DNA of 64,000 bases, taken from the NCBI GenBank assembly GCA_932521025.1, contig OW051469.1, forward strand, positions 5,778,398-5,842,397, given 5' to 3'. Below, piece by piece: positions 32,354 through 44,233 of the stretch. The notes beneath the pieces are model-generated. The model was not told the origin of the DNA and searched no databases. It saw only the letters and a list, made by a program, of their open reading frames with translations. Position 1 is the first letter of the stretch, and each line of letters opens with the position of its first letter. Origin of the DNA: Oscheius onirici. Its lineage: Eukaryota; Nematoda; Chromadorea; Rhabditida; Rhabditidae. A program made the translations under genes and the position numbers.

Positions 32354-35181
32354 ATGAGCATAAAGAGAGAAGACCATCCTTCTTTGGGCAGAACTAGGGT
32401 GAGTCGCTTCTATTATCCTTTTGCTTTGATTGAATCACGTACTGTACATCATTCTGGGAACGGAGAACCGTCGGTGGAAGATCTACGTTCGAGTCCGCCG
32501 AGAGGAAATCTCTTTATTGAAATTCTCAGACTCTGAAGGTGATTCTAAAATGTGCTAAACTCAAGAAACTGGACTGAAACTCGCACTTTGTCAAAAATTG
32601 TTGTTCCCAGAGAGAAGGCTTTCATGTCTTCTAAATCCTGACAAGTGGCCTCTAGTCGTGGCCTTCCTCACCAAAAGAAACTAAACGACCAGGAAGAATT
32701 CTCCTCCAGACGAGCCAATTCGAGTCCAGTACAAATTAGGTGTGTCGGGCTGGAGAAACATATAAGTGTGTCTTCATTTCGGAGCCCACTTCATTGCTAT
32801 TCCGATTGCTTCTCCCTCTCTCCCCGAGACCTGTCCATTTTCGCTATTTTTGGAGCTTTATCAGCTGATTTTTAGAAATTACTGAACTCAAACTTAACCA
32901 TTTATCAAACCGAATTTTCAGAGTTGGATGGACACGGAGCACCGTGTCATTCTCAATGTAGGCGGAATTCGACACGAAACTTACACACATGTGCTCAAAA
33001 AGATTCCAGCAACCAGACTTTCCAGGTGATTAAATTTATTCCAACAACAAGTTTTGTAGATTGACTCCAAATTTAGCAAATTATGATCCAGTCTTGAATG
33101 AGTACTTCTTTGACCGACATCCGGGTGTCTTTGCTATGATTTTGAATTACTACAGAACAGGTTTTGTTTTCCTCTTTTAAAAATGAAAGCAACTTCAGGG
33201 AAATTGCACTATCCAACAAACGTGTGCGGTCCACTTTTTGAAGAAGAACTCGAGTTTTGGGGTCTTGACGCGAATCAAGTTGAACCGTGTTGCTGGATGA
33301 CATACACTTCACATAGGTCTTTTGATTTGTTTTTGTTTGAACATGATGCTTCAGAGACACACAGGATACTTTGGCTGTCATCGAGTCACTGGATCTTGAT
33401 GGAGACCCTCCGACACAGGAAGAGGTTCGTCTTACCTGGGTTGTCCCAATCCAAGGGGTTGTCTGTCAGATTAGAGAGCACAATCTAAACAAAACCTCTT
33501 GGTCTGTAGGGAAATGACATAGAGAAATACTGTTGTACAGGAAAGATTACTGTTATTGTATCCAAACACATTTTAAGCCGAAAGACACTTTGCAGATAGC
33601 GAAAAAGTTCGGCTGGGAAGACGACTACTACTCCGGGACGCTCTCCAAATGGCAACAGTTGAAACCGAGGATATGGGCTCTTTTCGACGAGCCATGGAGT
33701 TCCCAGTACGCTCGAGTGAGTCTACTTTTGTCAATTTTCTTACAATCGCTTCACCCCCAAGGCTTCAAGGGCGTCAAAAGAATCCGAAAGAGAGATTGAG
33801 CACGTGCATGTTTAACAGACTTTTGTGCACTCACGCTTACTGTAACTCAGATCATAACACGCTCCGCTAACTTTAACTTATTTCAACACTAACAGACGGA
33901 CATTTGCAGATAATTTCGTGCTGTTCCGTCTTTTTCATTCTAGCCTCAACCATATCTTTTATGCTCAAAACTCATCCGAGCTTCCAGATTCCTCAAATTA
34001 CTGGTTAGTCCATATGAATTAAATTAAATGGTTTTCGTTCAGTAGAGTACGGTATCCGATTGATGCAAAGTGATGGCTTTTCTTCCTTTGCCAAAGCTAT
34101 CGGCACTCACAAGCCTTATACAGCTCCTCATCCCAACTTTTTCTACGTCGATCTCATCTGCAACATTTGGTTCACGCTGGAGCTGGTCAGTTCCTCTTTT
34201 GGTTATTGGAAGATTGCATTTTATCCTACTTTCAAAGTACTAAACGAGCTTTTTCTAGCTGATAAGAACCATGTTCTGTCCATCAATCCACCGCTTCCTA
34301 CGATCTCCACTGACCTTGATTGACGTCATCTCGACTTCTGCTTTCTACTTTGAATGGCTGCTTCATGCTATTCTCATACAGACAGGTTTTTTATTGAATC
34401 TTTTGATAATACAACTTGTAGGATCAATGGTCACAATCGACTTCCTCTCCATGATTTGTGTCTTGAGGCTGTTCAAACTGACTCAACACTTTTCCGGACT
34501 GAAGATTCTCATTCAAACATTCAAGGTATTACCGTCAAATTCTTGGTTCAGACTATTATTTCAGGCCTCTGCTGAAGAATTGGCTCTTCTCGTTTTCTTT
34601 GTACTTCTGGCCATTGTCATCTTTGCCGCCTTGGTATATTATGCCGAACGGAGTCAACCAAACCCGGAGAACCAGTTCACCAGCATTCCAGCTGGACTTT
34701 GGTGGTCAGTCTTGACTCTCCAGAGAAGAAATTATGTTCAGGAGTCTGATCACAATCTCAACAGTCGGCTTCGGAGACATGGTTCCTAAAACATATCTGG
34801 GAATGGTCGTCGGTTCTCTCTGTGCTTTGATGGGTGTCTTGGTACAACTTTTGAATAAATAGAATTCAGTAAACTCAATTCAGACAATTGCTCTTCCAGT
34901 CCCAGTCATCGTCTCCAACTTTTCCAATCTCTATTCTCATTCCCAAGCTCGAGCCAAGTTGCCGAAGAAGAGAAGACGCGTCCTTCAGGTAAAAAGAAAT
35001 CCAGATTCTTTCTGACTGATTCCAGGCGCACGAAGTCAAGCCGACGATGTTTGGAGTGAACAAGGCTCATCCGAAACACAGGAAAAAGAGCAGCACTGCC
35101 AACGTGGCTACCCAAATGAACAACAGTCGTGCTCACAACGGCGGTCCTCCTCAAGAACATTCTCGAAAACTTATTCCCTAG
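32354..35181 (+). CDS. egl-36-like: Shaw/Kv3-type voltage-gated K+ channel, pore cassette 1
   Basis: The proximal first exon 32354-32398 ([15 protein letters not shown]) joins the T1 exons from 32922: [60 protein letters not shown] with the Zn-type cysteine pair, and [10 protein letters not shown] ending phase 0 at 33715. Cassette 1 starts at 33910 (S1, [20 protein letters not shown]). It continues through S2 ([17 protein letters not shown]), S3 and S4 ([20 protein letters not shown]), the pore ([20 protein letters not shown]) and S6 ([20 protein letters not shown]), with the Shaw tail [11 protein letters not shown]. The stop is at 35179-35181 and AATAAA follows near 35307. The filter is GFGD instead of the usual GYGD. 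S4 has Cys at its first usual arginine position. These channels repolarise excitable cells. Confidence 0.9.
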
Positions 35182-35306
35182 GCTTTAATCATCTTTCTTA
35201 AGCGGGTCTTTTGTCCAATGCTTTCCTCTCTCGGGTCCATTGATCTCCCACCTTATTTTAAGAGCTACGATTGTCAGTACAGGTCTCATAGCGCTTTGTG
35301 TGATCG

Positions 35307-35312
35307 AATAAA
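35307..35312 (+). terminator. Polyadenylation signal after Shaw cassette 1
   Basis: AATAAA lies about 125 nt after the cassette 1 stop and before cassette 2, so transcripts may end here or read on to cassette 2. Confidence 0.5.
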
Positions 35313-35492
35313 ACGAATTTGTGCCCCCGACCGTTTTCAGAATGTCCTCGTCGTAGTGTGGTGAGTTGAGCATGAGCTTGAACCACTAACAACAACTGTA
35401 ATACTGTGCAAGATTATCGTTTTACTCGAGACGGGGTCAAATGGAGCAAAAGTGGGAAACTAACAAACTCTTACATCCGTCTTTCGTTTCAG

Positions 35493-36683
35493 ATAATCTC
35501 GTTGATCAACATCTTCTTTGTCATCGTGTCGATCGTTTGTTTTTGTCTGAAGACACATCCGTCCCTTCGGATTCCGGACATTCACATTGGAGCCGTCAAT
35601 TCTACTCTTCTCTATGTGGGCAAGGTTGCCACCCGGTTGGTTTGCTTCAAGAATAAACTGAAGATTTCTTCAGACCTCATCCTTCCTTTTTCTACGTGGA
35701 ACTGATCTCCAACGTTTGGTTCACCGGCGAGTTCGCTCTGAGAATGTTCTTCTGTCCGAGCATTCTGTTTTTCCTGAAGATGCCAGTCAACATCATCGAC
35801 TTTATTGCTACGATCAGTTTTTACATCGACTGGGGCTTGGACTCGGCCTTCTCCGGCTCCAACAGGTGCTCTTTTTGTTTATCATAAACAGTCTGATAAC
35901 AGAGATTCCGTCGAATTCTTCTCCATCATCAGAATTCTACGGCTCTTCAAATTGACACAGCATTCAACTGGACTGAAGATCCTGATACAGACATTTAAGG
36001 CGTCCGCACAGGTTTTCAACCAGCCATAAAATAACTACGATGTTTTAGGAACTGTTCCTTCTGGTCTTCTTTGTTCTGCTGGGAATTGTCATTTTTGCCG
36101 CTTTGGTCTACTACGCAGAAAGAGTTGAAGACAATCCGCACAATCAAGTTTGTTCCGCTCGACAATTTTTAAGCAATCAATTTTAGTTCGATTCTATTCC
36201 GGTTGGCCTCTGGTGGGCCGTCATCACTATCTGTACAATAGGTAGGGTCATCTAAAGTGTACCTACTCCTTGTAGGATTTGGAGATCTAGTTCCAAAGAC
36301 ATACCTGGGAATGATCGTCGGGTCAGTTTGTGCCCTCATGGGAGTATTGACAATCGCTCTTCCCGTTCCTGTTATCGTTTCCAATTTTGCCATGTTTTAC
36401 AGTCATGCTCAAGCGAGGTAGGCTCTTCTTCTATGAGTACACAAACTCCATTTTCAGATCAAAGCTCCCGAAAAAGAGAAGAAGAGTTCTTCAGCCTCAT
36501 GAAATCAAACCAGTTGTTGGCAGATCGACCACAGCTACTCTGCTGAGTTCAATCGGACCGAAAAAGACTGGAATGGCTGACGGAATCGGGGCAGCCTTTG
36601 TGGCTGCACCTCTTCTTGTTTGTCCGGACGAGCATGGAAAGAAGAGTCCCACACTGTCGAAGAAGTCCAGCAAGTTGCTTTGA
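35493..36683 (+). CDS. Shaw-type channel pore cassette 2 (S1-S6, no T1 of its own)
   Basis: A second full membrane domain begins at 35493 after CGTTTCAG in the same phase as cassette 1: [20 protein letters not shown] (S1), [20 protein letters not shown] (S2), S3, S4 ([20 protein letters not shown]), the pore ([20 protein letters not shown]) and S6 ([20 protein letters not shown]). Then come [14 protein letters not shown] and a distinct C-terminus ending SKKSSKLL at TGA 36681-36683. Only 311 bp separate it from the end of cassette 1, with no T1 motif and no in-frame ATG. I therefore read it as an alternative 3' module spliced from the T1 exon at 33715 (intron of 1,777 nt), not a separate gene. 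A truncated paralog is the other option. Confidence 0.8.
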
Positions 36684-36693
36684 TGATACGGAG

Positions 36694-37011
36694 TCATTTC
36701 GCCGATCTCATATCATGTTTTGTGAAGAATGAACAAACTCGTTCAAATTTTTCCTTGAGTTTCCATTCAATTTGACCAGCTGGTCCAAGTCGTCTTTTGC
36801 GAGAGCCCACAGCCTTCTGTTCATCGGTGGATTCCAGCTGTTTGTAACGCCGAATATATTTCATGATCGACAGCAGAGTCACCGATCACATAATCGCCGA
36901 CGTTCCTTCGCGTCCTGTTGTCCAGTAGCTCCGTAGATTTCATGGTAAAAGCTACGAGATTCTCCAAGAGACCCTTATTGCCAATTTGAAAAAGACTATT
37001 GAAAATTTGAA
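36694..37011 (-). CDS. Small unrecognised gene, C-terminal exons
   Basis: An exon after CTTTTTCAG at about 37002 reads IGNKGLLENLVAFTMKSTEL and then LDNRTRRNVGDY. It joins across a 51-nt intron to LESTDEQKAVGSRKRRLGPA and then an alpha-helical basic tail ending HDMRSAK at 36694. The N-terminal exon was not found. It is convergent with the Shaw gene, stops 13 bp apart. Family not recognised. Confidence 0.45.
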
Positions 37012-39670
37012 ACTTATTTGAAAAAAACATTAATTGTTTAAAAATCGTAAAGAGTGTAAAACTTTTCAGTTTTCGAGATTACGAATAAATGGAAGTTATT
37101 GTGCTCTCTTGAGGAAAACGAGGAAGTCGTGTTCTAACCCATGGTCAGTAGACTTTAAAACTTTATTTCTCCGTTTTGAGCTTCGCTCCAGAAGAAAGGA
37201 ACACATACTCTTGAAAATGTTTACAAGTATCTCTGTATCCAGCTGTTTCCGGTCACCAGAGTTTTCACAACTTTGCACAGCCTACAAAAAGGGAACATCT
37301 GGTTCGAGAGTGCACTTTCTGCCAAGGAACGTGTAGTCTAATTGGCCACCAGGCCGCCAGGGTCCAGTGTAAAGCGTGGCTGTCGAAAACGGCGGACTGA
37401 ATTCATTCGACGGAAGAGACGGGCCCAATGCCTTTTGACTAATCCCAAGGGGGATTCGATTCTCGCGCGGCAAGACACTACTCTCTTTTCCTCCCTCCGA
37501 CTCTTTCCTAATTCTCTTTACTACGACCTTTTCGACCCACTATACTCGAGAGGCAAATGTTTAGTTTTTTTCCTCGCAGACATATCAGTTACACGAAAGG
37601 TCGAAGAACCTCTTTTTCTCTCTCAGAGTTCTTCCAAGAAAGACCACAAATCACTTAGATCCGTTTGTTGTATAATTCGATTGTCTGATTGACGTCTTCC
37701 TTTCTTGCTTCTCTGAACCCCGTTCGCATCCAAGTTTTCACTGTATTTCACGAATTGCTCCACCGCTATTGGGTTTTCGATGTACATTTCCTAAAAAAAA
37801 TAGCCTATGAGTATCTGGTAAGTTTTGAAGAGAGCGATCTCTAGTTGAGCTTGCAAACCTTTTTAGCTGAACATTTTACTAGTCACCACTGTTTAGAATT
37901 GCTGATTGATAATCGCATAGAAACCGGGAAGTTGTCGTGTATTTCATTTTGTACCTCAGTATTATTGCTCTTTCAAACGTCAACTTAATCTTAAGTTTCC
38001 ACCATTCTCTTTCAATTTAAACAAAAGACTCATCGAACTTTGATCCTGACCAATTTCCTCGTCCTCTCCTCCCACCTCCCTTGTAAGAACCATCTTCTCG
38101 CATGTCCTCTTTCTCTCCAGAAGGACTAATTGTTCCGGTTAATTCGGGACTCTAGTTCTCTCTCCATCGATTCCGTGAGTGCTTTGGAGTGGAGGTGCTG
38201 CGTGTGCTTCAGTGTAATCGGCGAGTCATTGATCCATCTCTCCATTTTTACGGATAAAGAACACTGTATCCCTCTTGCCAAAAACATATAACTTGTACTC
38301 ATTCGGAAGGATGTTGACCCAGCTTTTGAATAATTCATCTGAGGGCTATTCACCTGGTCACTAGACATTGAGAAGAAAAGAATCTCTTTCCTAAAACGTT
38401 GTAGGACGGAGCCTGTCATGTCCATCAACTTTTCGGGCCCTTCACCTCCCTTGGGGCCGTTGGCTCTGATTCAAAACTTGCGACTGATTCGATTCCATTC
38501 CATCTCTCTTTTCACTACGGACAAAGTACATTAAGGCGGAGTCCTTTCTCAGCTAGCTCAAGTTTCAGACTAGAGAGGTCCAACTTCTGCCACCTTCTCC
38601 TATTACTCTCCGTCTTATTCACACTTTGCGCAATTAATCGGGCTGTCAAACTGTGTAATGATATGATTGACTCACGAGTCCAAAACTTCCGGAATTTTTA
38701 CTTTTTTATTGTTTGAGAAAAGTTGCTAAAGGGCTGTATTTTTTTAATCTTCTTCGGAACGCTTCTCATAAAATAATCTTGTCATTAACTAGTTGATTCT
38801 GAACTGCAAACGAGACTTTCCGAAGAAAAACAACCGTTTGGACCTAGCAAGACTATTCTTGAAAAGTTTCTTGCAGCGTATAACATTCCTTTTTATATTT
38901 TTCCCTTGTTCCGTTTGCTGTAACTACTGGAAAGAAATATTTGAATGAACCAAGTTCTACTTCTTTGAGACTGACAATCAGATTCAAAGATACTTGATTT
39001 CTTTGTCTCTTTATCCCCATTTAATATTCTCTGAAATGACTTCCCGAATGCCAACCATTCCACGTGTTGCATCCGAGGCAACTGTCCGTCTCGGCTCCGT
39101 CTTTTTTTTTTCTCTCTCTCTCCGTATCAAAGACATTTATCACATGTGGCCGACTGAGGTGTGAGCTCAAGTGATTAACGATGTTGTCCTGAGGCTCCCA
39201 CACCTCCTGTTCATCTCTCCCTAGCATATATACTTTTTTCATTCCAATTGGAAGTATGCATTTGGAAAGATAAAAAGATCTGCCAGTTGGCGTGGCTCTG
39301 ATCAGCACACGGCGCATTATGATGGATGGATGGGTTGGAGAGGTGCGAACCGAAAGATAGCTTAAGCCGTTCCGTGATGGATACGGCCTTAGCGGAGACT
39401 GAGCCTTCGTCGATAGCGAGCTCTTTCGGCCGCTCTCTCTCTCTGATTATTCCGTTACCCTGCGGGCCCTCTTTGCGCAGACCTCTTTTGTTCCTTTTCT
39501 CCTCCTCAATTCTCTTCTTTTTAGGCGATGTGGTGAGACTACCCTCGCGAAGGATCTCGACTCCTACGCAGAGATATAAACGTGAGGCTTTTTAACAGAT
39601 ATGAAGAGTACGAATCTTTAGGTCAATGGGTGTGTTTTGGATGCGCAATCGAGCAGAAAAAAGGAGATCC
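37012..39670. other. Gene-poor region between Shaw and rapsyn
   Basis: A minus-strand open frame at 37282-37473 (ending KCTLEPDVPFL) and one at 38126-38428 show no family and no signal. The rest has CT-rich and AT-rich tracts and no supported gene. It probably contains the rapsyn promoter. Confidence 0.4.
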
Positions 39671-41907
39671 ATGGGACAACGGGCCGCCAAACAGAACATG
39701 CATGTGAGTCACGGGACTTCCTTTGGGACCGAATTTACTGAATACGCATATTTTCTTTCGAAGAGAAATCTGCTAAAGAAGAAACAGTTCCAGTCATTTT
39801 ATTGCCTTATATCTTTTGTGGACATTACAAAGAAATAATATAAATCTCTGAACAATGTTTTAGGCGGGCGTTCGGTTGTACCACCAGCGGCATCATGCAC
39901 ACGCTATTCAGAAATGGAGGAATGCCATCAGTAAACTCAGGTTTCTTTATTCTTTTTTTTGTTTACAAAAAAACATTTCCAGTGACCCAGAGGACCGATT
40001 CATAACCCTCGGCTACCTTGCTCAAGCCTTTTGTGATGCCGGTGACTACGACGCCATGTTGCACTATTCTCAGCTACAAATGGAGCTGGCGAATGAACGC
40101 CATGACGAGTACATGAAATCAGAGGCCTTTCTCAACCTCGCTAAAACTTATGAGAGACTGGCCGACTTTAGCAAGGCTCATTCGTACGGCAAGGCGAGTC
40201 TCTCTCATCCGAGCATGGACCCCCGAACGCCCGGTTATGCTCATCTGGGTCAGTTAATTGGCCATAACTTCATCTTCCAATTTTCAGCCATTGCCCTAGC
40301 TCATCTCGGCATGTCCCAATTTCAGTCGTCCTTGGAAGCTTTTGAGCATTCGATGAATGTGGCAAATGAGACAGGGGACAAACTGCTCGAGTTGCAAATC
40401 TGTGTCGGCCTGGGTAGTCTCTTCACCTTATTGAGGTTTGTCATTTGGAACAGAACAAAAACGGTTATATTGAAGGGATCTGAACAAGGCCTTGATATTC
40501 TTGAGGAATGCTATGGCGATAGTTCAAGATGTTCATGTGGACGATGTCCATGCCAAGTACCGTTGTATGATCCTCTATCATCTGTCTGTGGCGCTAAGGA
40601 TGAAAGGATCACTGGTCGAGGCAAGGGAAGCCTGTGATGTTAGTTCTTTCAAAACTCTTCAAAGAAAACTTTCAGGAAGCAACACAACTAGCCACCGAGA
40701 TAGGAAACAAAGCTCTAACAGCCAGATGTATGTGTAGTATAGCAGATATCTACAGGGAACTGGGAGAGTCACAAGCTAGAGAAACGTTGACGGTTTGTTC
40801 CCGATCTATTCAACAAAGAAACCATGTTCAGAAGTCCTGGGCTCGGTATGAAGAAGCCTTCCGCATAATGAGGAATTCTAACGATAGGATGGGAGAAGTT
40901 CTGGTTCTGGCTAGTATGGCCAAAAGTGCCTCAGAGAGTCGGAGTCATTACACGGGACAGTGTGAATGTCAGGCTATTCAGCTCAATAAAAAGTGCCTCG
41001 AAATCGCCAAGGCTATCGGTTGTAAAGTGAGTTCCCTTTAACCTTTTTTTATTAAATTTGATGTTCAGCACGTCATGTTAAAGTGTCATACTCGACTGGC
41101 AGATCTTTACTCTCAACTGAACGACGAGGACAGTGAAGAGGCCGCCAGACGAGCAGCTAGTCAATTGACTCAGGAAATGGAACTCTTTTGCAACTTCTGT
41201 GGGCAGAGGTAGCTATTTATTTAGCTAACTAAACTTCATAAATAACAGGTTTGGTCTGAAAGACGAGTCTCTGCAAGCTCTGAGATGTTCCCACATCTTC
41301 CACGAAAGATGTCTACACACTTTCCTTCTGGAGAGAGAAGACCAGACTTGTCCGAAGTGTAGATGCAGGGCTGTCCTTTCGGACAACTTGTCCATGAGAA
41401 CACCGAGTATCTGCTCGGCTATGGACCTCCAGAGTCCGTCCAGTGAGTTCATTTCACTCTTTTTCATGGACCATATTCAGCTTCTGCGGCTCCACCGATC
41501 TCGAATAAACCTCTTGGTCCAGTCGGACCGTATGGTGGCGTGAGGACACCTTTAGTGGAAATTGCAGAAGACAAATTTTCTACTTTGGCACGGAAGAAAC
41601 CAATCAGGTACTTTTTTCTTTTTAAAAAACCCTAAAAACTTTTCAGAGAGGCACAAGCAGAGATAGAGAGAATGAACCAGACTTTGGAGAGGATGGAGAG
41701 TCAAGAGAGACAGACGGTGAGAAAGAAACCTCCGCCTCCGCCGAGAAAACCTTGTTGTTCAAAGGTAGAAACTATTCTTAATTTCACAACAAAATGTTTC
41801 AGAACAGTCTCCCTCAATCGACAGTAGTTGGAATGCCTCCGCCGATGGCTCTTTCCGAAAACGGGCCTCTAGTCTTCTCCAGAGCTCCGACAATAACCGA
41901 CGTTTAG
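39671..41907 (+). CDS. rpy-1: Rapsyn (43-kDa acetylcholine receptor clustering protein)
   Basis: Rapsyn anchors nicotinic acetylcholine receptors at synapses. The start at 39671 gives [11 protein letters not shown] with glycine at position 2, the N-myristoylation signal conserved in rapsyn. Exons continue [18 protein letters not shown] and a run of TPR repeats ([97 protein letters not shown]). Then there is a RING-H2-type module (CNFCGQRFG...[10 protein letters not shown]...CPKCRCR) and a C-terminal extension with a proline run ([12 protein letters not shown]). The stop is TAG 41905-41907. One intron near 40437-40475 must end in AAG to keep the TPR frame. An upstream in-frame ATG at 39626 would remove the myristoylation site. 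Confidence 0.92.
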
Positions 41908-42975
41908 TCTTTCCCGCCATGTGATATCATCCAAAAACACGAATTGCTTCACTTCAGAGAGCTGCTCCCAATGACAACCAGTATCCGATCTCTTTAACTG
42001 TTTCTTAGGGTTTATTCTTAGAGCTATCAGAGGAAAATAAAAATATTGTTTGGATCCCTTTTTGTACGGATCTGTACTCGGAATCGTCTCGACCGTCTCG
42101 AAGATATTGATATGTGGGTCAAGAGCGCGCAACCGAATTGGGTAACGGGTACAGGCCGCGCTCTCGGACACTTTCGCCCAGCCTTATCATCAGTTCTTCT
42201 GGGGCTTCACGGGTTGCAACTACTAGCTCGGATATTGATTTCGGAGGAAATTTCCCTTTCGAGCGCCGGCCACAGGCTCCGCCTACAGTAATCCACCGCG
42301 TCTCTCTCTCTGATTGTCATTGCTTTACGTTTTCTTTCAAACAGCCTTATTACCGTATCATTTGAATCTTTCGGTACTTTCACTTATTCTTGTGGATCAG
42401 CTTCTTTCATTTCCAAAATTATAATTCATGAGGAACTTTTATTTATTTTTAACTGTCTTCGAAACAAAGAGAAAAATTGTTTAACTTGATGATTCTACTG
42501 ATTTGACAGAAATCAGTTTGCCTGATTTCTGTCAAGAACTTTGAAAGTCCAAGTAACGCGAGTCTTTCTAAGTACACTTGGACATCGATTGTGAGAAGTT
42601 GCTCGATCATAAATCTCTACCAGACGACTTCGTTGCCTAGAAGCTAAAGTCTGTAAAACTCGTTGTAGAACTCCAAGTTCAAAAGAATCTTGCTATCTGA
42701 CAACTCTTGATTCTATTCTCGACGATTATCGTGGCCATATACGAATAGACAGACAAACAGAGTCAACCACAGACACATTAGTTTTTTAACATTTCAGATT
42801 TTTTGTTTAAATGGTCTGAACCCACTTGCTAAAGGTCTGAAAAGCACATTCATTCATGTTCGCTGTCAGTTGTTTGTGAAATCTCAAAAACTGCACCCCT
42901 CATCACTTTGAACTCTTGATAACTCTTATCATTTTCTCTTGATAACTACAGATTTTCAGAAAACTCTGCTCATCA
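41908..42975. other. Intergenic region with a perfect hairpin
   Basis: No gene seen. It contains the short hairpin at 42503-42535. An ATTTTCAG acceptor at 42952-42959, just before the collagen ATG, is a probable trans-splice site. Confidence 0.45.
42503..42535. repeat. Perfect 14-bp inverted repeat
   Basis: Arms TTGACAGAAATCAG and its exact complement are separated by 5 nt (TTTGC). No poly-T terminator follows and it is too short for a typical microRNA precursor. Confidence 0.8.
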
Positions 42976-44233
42976 ATGGGCCGCCTGGACGGCCCTTCTC
43001 TGCAGGATGCGGCCATATCCGAGGTATACTTAATGTACTTTCCAATAACTTTTTTTCCTTTAGGCACGAGAAGATGCCTATAAATTACTGATTGGAGTCT
43101 CGTCCGGTCTCTCAATTTTCTCCTTATTAACAATCTGTTTCGTTGTTCCTTCGATGTACAACTACGTCGGAAATATGGCCGATTTCACGCGGCAAGATCT
43201 CTCCTACTGTCAGGTACCAATAATTCTTTTCCATGGAAGAAGAAAGTTTAGAGCTCGACTTCGGATATGGAGCAGGAGATGGTTTCGATGAGGGAACGGT
43301 ACCAAGACGTGGCCAGAAACAGAACAGCTCGTTCCGCTTATGGACAGTCTTACAATGCGGCCATGTATGCACCGGAAGGACCTCAATTCCAAGAATGTCC
43401 GGCATGTTGTGTACCAGGAGAACGTGGTCCTGTCGGAGACCCTGGACTCCCCGCTTTACCCGGAGCTCCTGGTCCCGATGGAGCCCCTGGACGACCGGGA
43501 ACCACTCCCAATGCCTCTTGTATCCCAGAGAGAGTCTTTGAACCGCCTCCATGTTTACCTTGCCCTCAAGGTCCTCGGGGAGTTCCTGGACACCCCGGTT
43601 TCCCTGGAGATCATGGAGACCCGGGAATACCAGGCCGACCGGGCAAAGATGGGCTGCCTGGCAAACCTGGAGAGCAAGGACCTCCCGGTCCGATTGGTCC
43701 ACCAGGATTAGCTGGACCGCCAGGAGATAAAGGACGAACACCGGAAGCTCATGTCATTCCTGGTCCGCCTGGGGATTCTGGACCGCCCGGACCTTGGGGA
43801 CCTCCTGGATCAAGTGGAATTCCCGGCGAAGATGGCTATCCCGGAACACCGGGAGAAAAGGGATGGCCTGGGCCACCTGGGGCTCCTGGACCAATGGGAC
43901 CAATTGGAGCGAATGGACCTCAAGGCGAAGAAGGACCAGCAGGTAATAAAATTAAATGGTGCAAAATGTTCGTCTTTCAGGTACACCCGGAACATGTGTT
44001 TGTCAAGATACTGAGGTTGTTATGGCTGATGTTAACGGCAAGATTCCTGCTCCCAGAGAAGAAGCTCCAACGACCGAAGCTCCCGCCTCAGCACCAGCCT
44101 ATCAACAACCGTAAGATTTCTGCTTTTACAAGTAAAGAAGGCATTTAGTGCCACTGAGAGTTACAGCATGAACGGCGGCTACTACAGTGCGAGGAGACAT
44201 CGAAAGCTGAAGAGACGACTTCACCTCAATTGA
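42976..44233 (+). CDS. Cuticle collagen A
   Basis: The start at 42976 ([20 protein letters not shown]) leads to the N-terminal membrane or secretion segment ([20 protein letters not shown], then [10 protein letters not shown]). A proprotein cleavage site NRTAR follows, of the type used by the BLI-4 furin-like protease. Then a short Gly-X-Y block, an interruption with cysteines (CLPCPQ), a long Gly-X-Y domain, and a cysteine pair at its end (GTCVCQD). The non-collagenous tail contains [15 protein letters not shown] and ends [11 protein letters not shown] at TGA 44231. Cuticle collagens trimerise, are secreted by the hypodermis and are cross-linked into the exoskeleton. An AATAAA follows near 44310. 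Confidence 0.93.

Noticed and set aside
37451-37464. GGGATTCGATTCTC, like a tRNA B-box
   Set aside because: No A-box at the right distance and no foldable anticodon or acceptor stem were found.
41869-42171. Minus-strand frame downstream of rapsyn
   Set aside because: It overlaps the last rapsyn exon in antisense and shows no coding character beyond being open.
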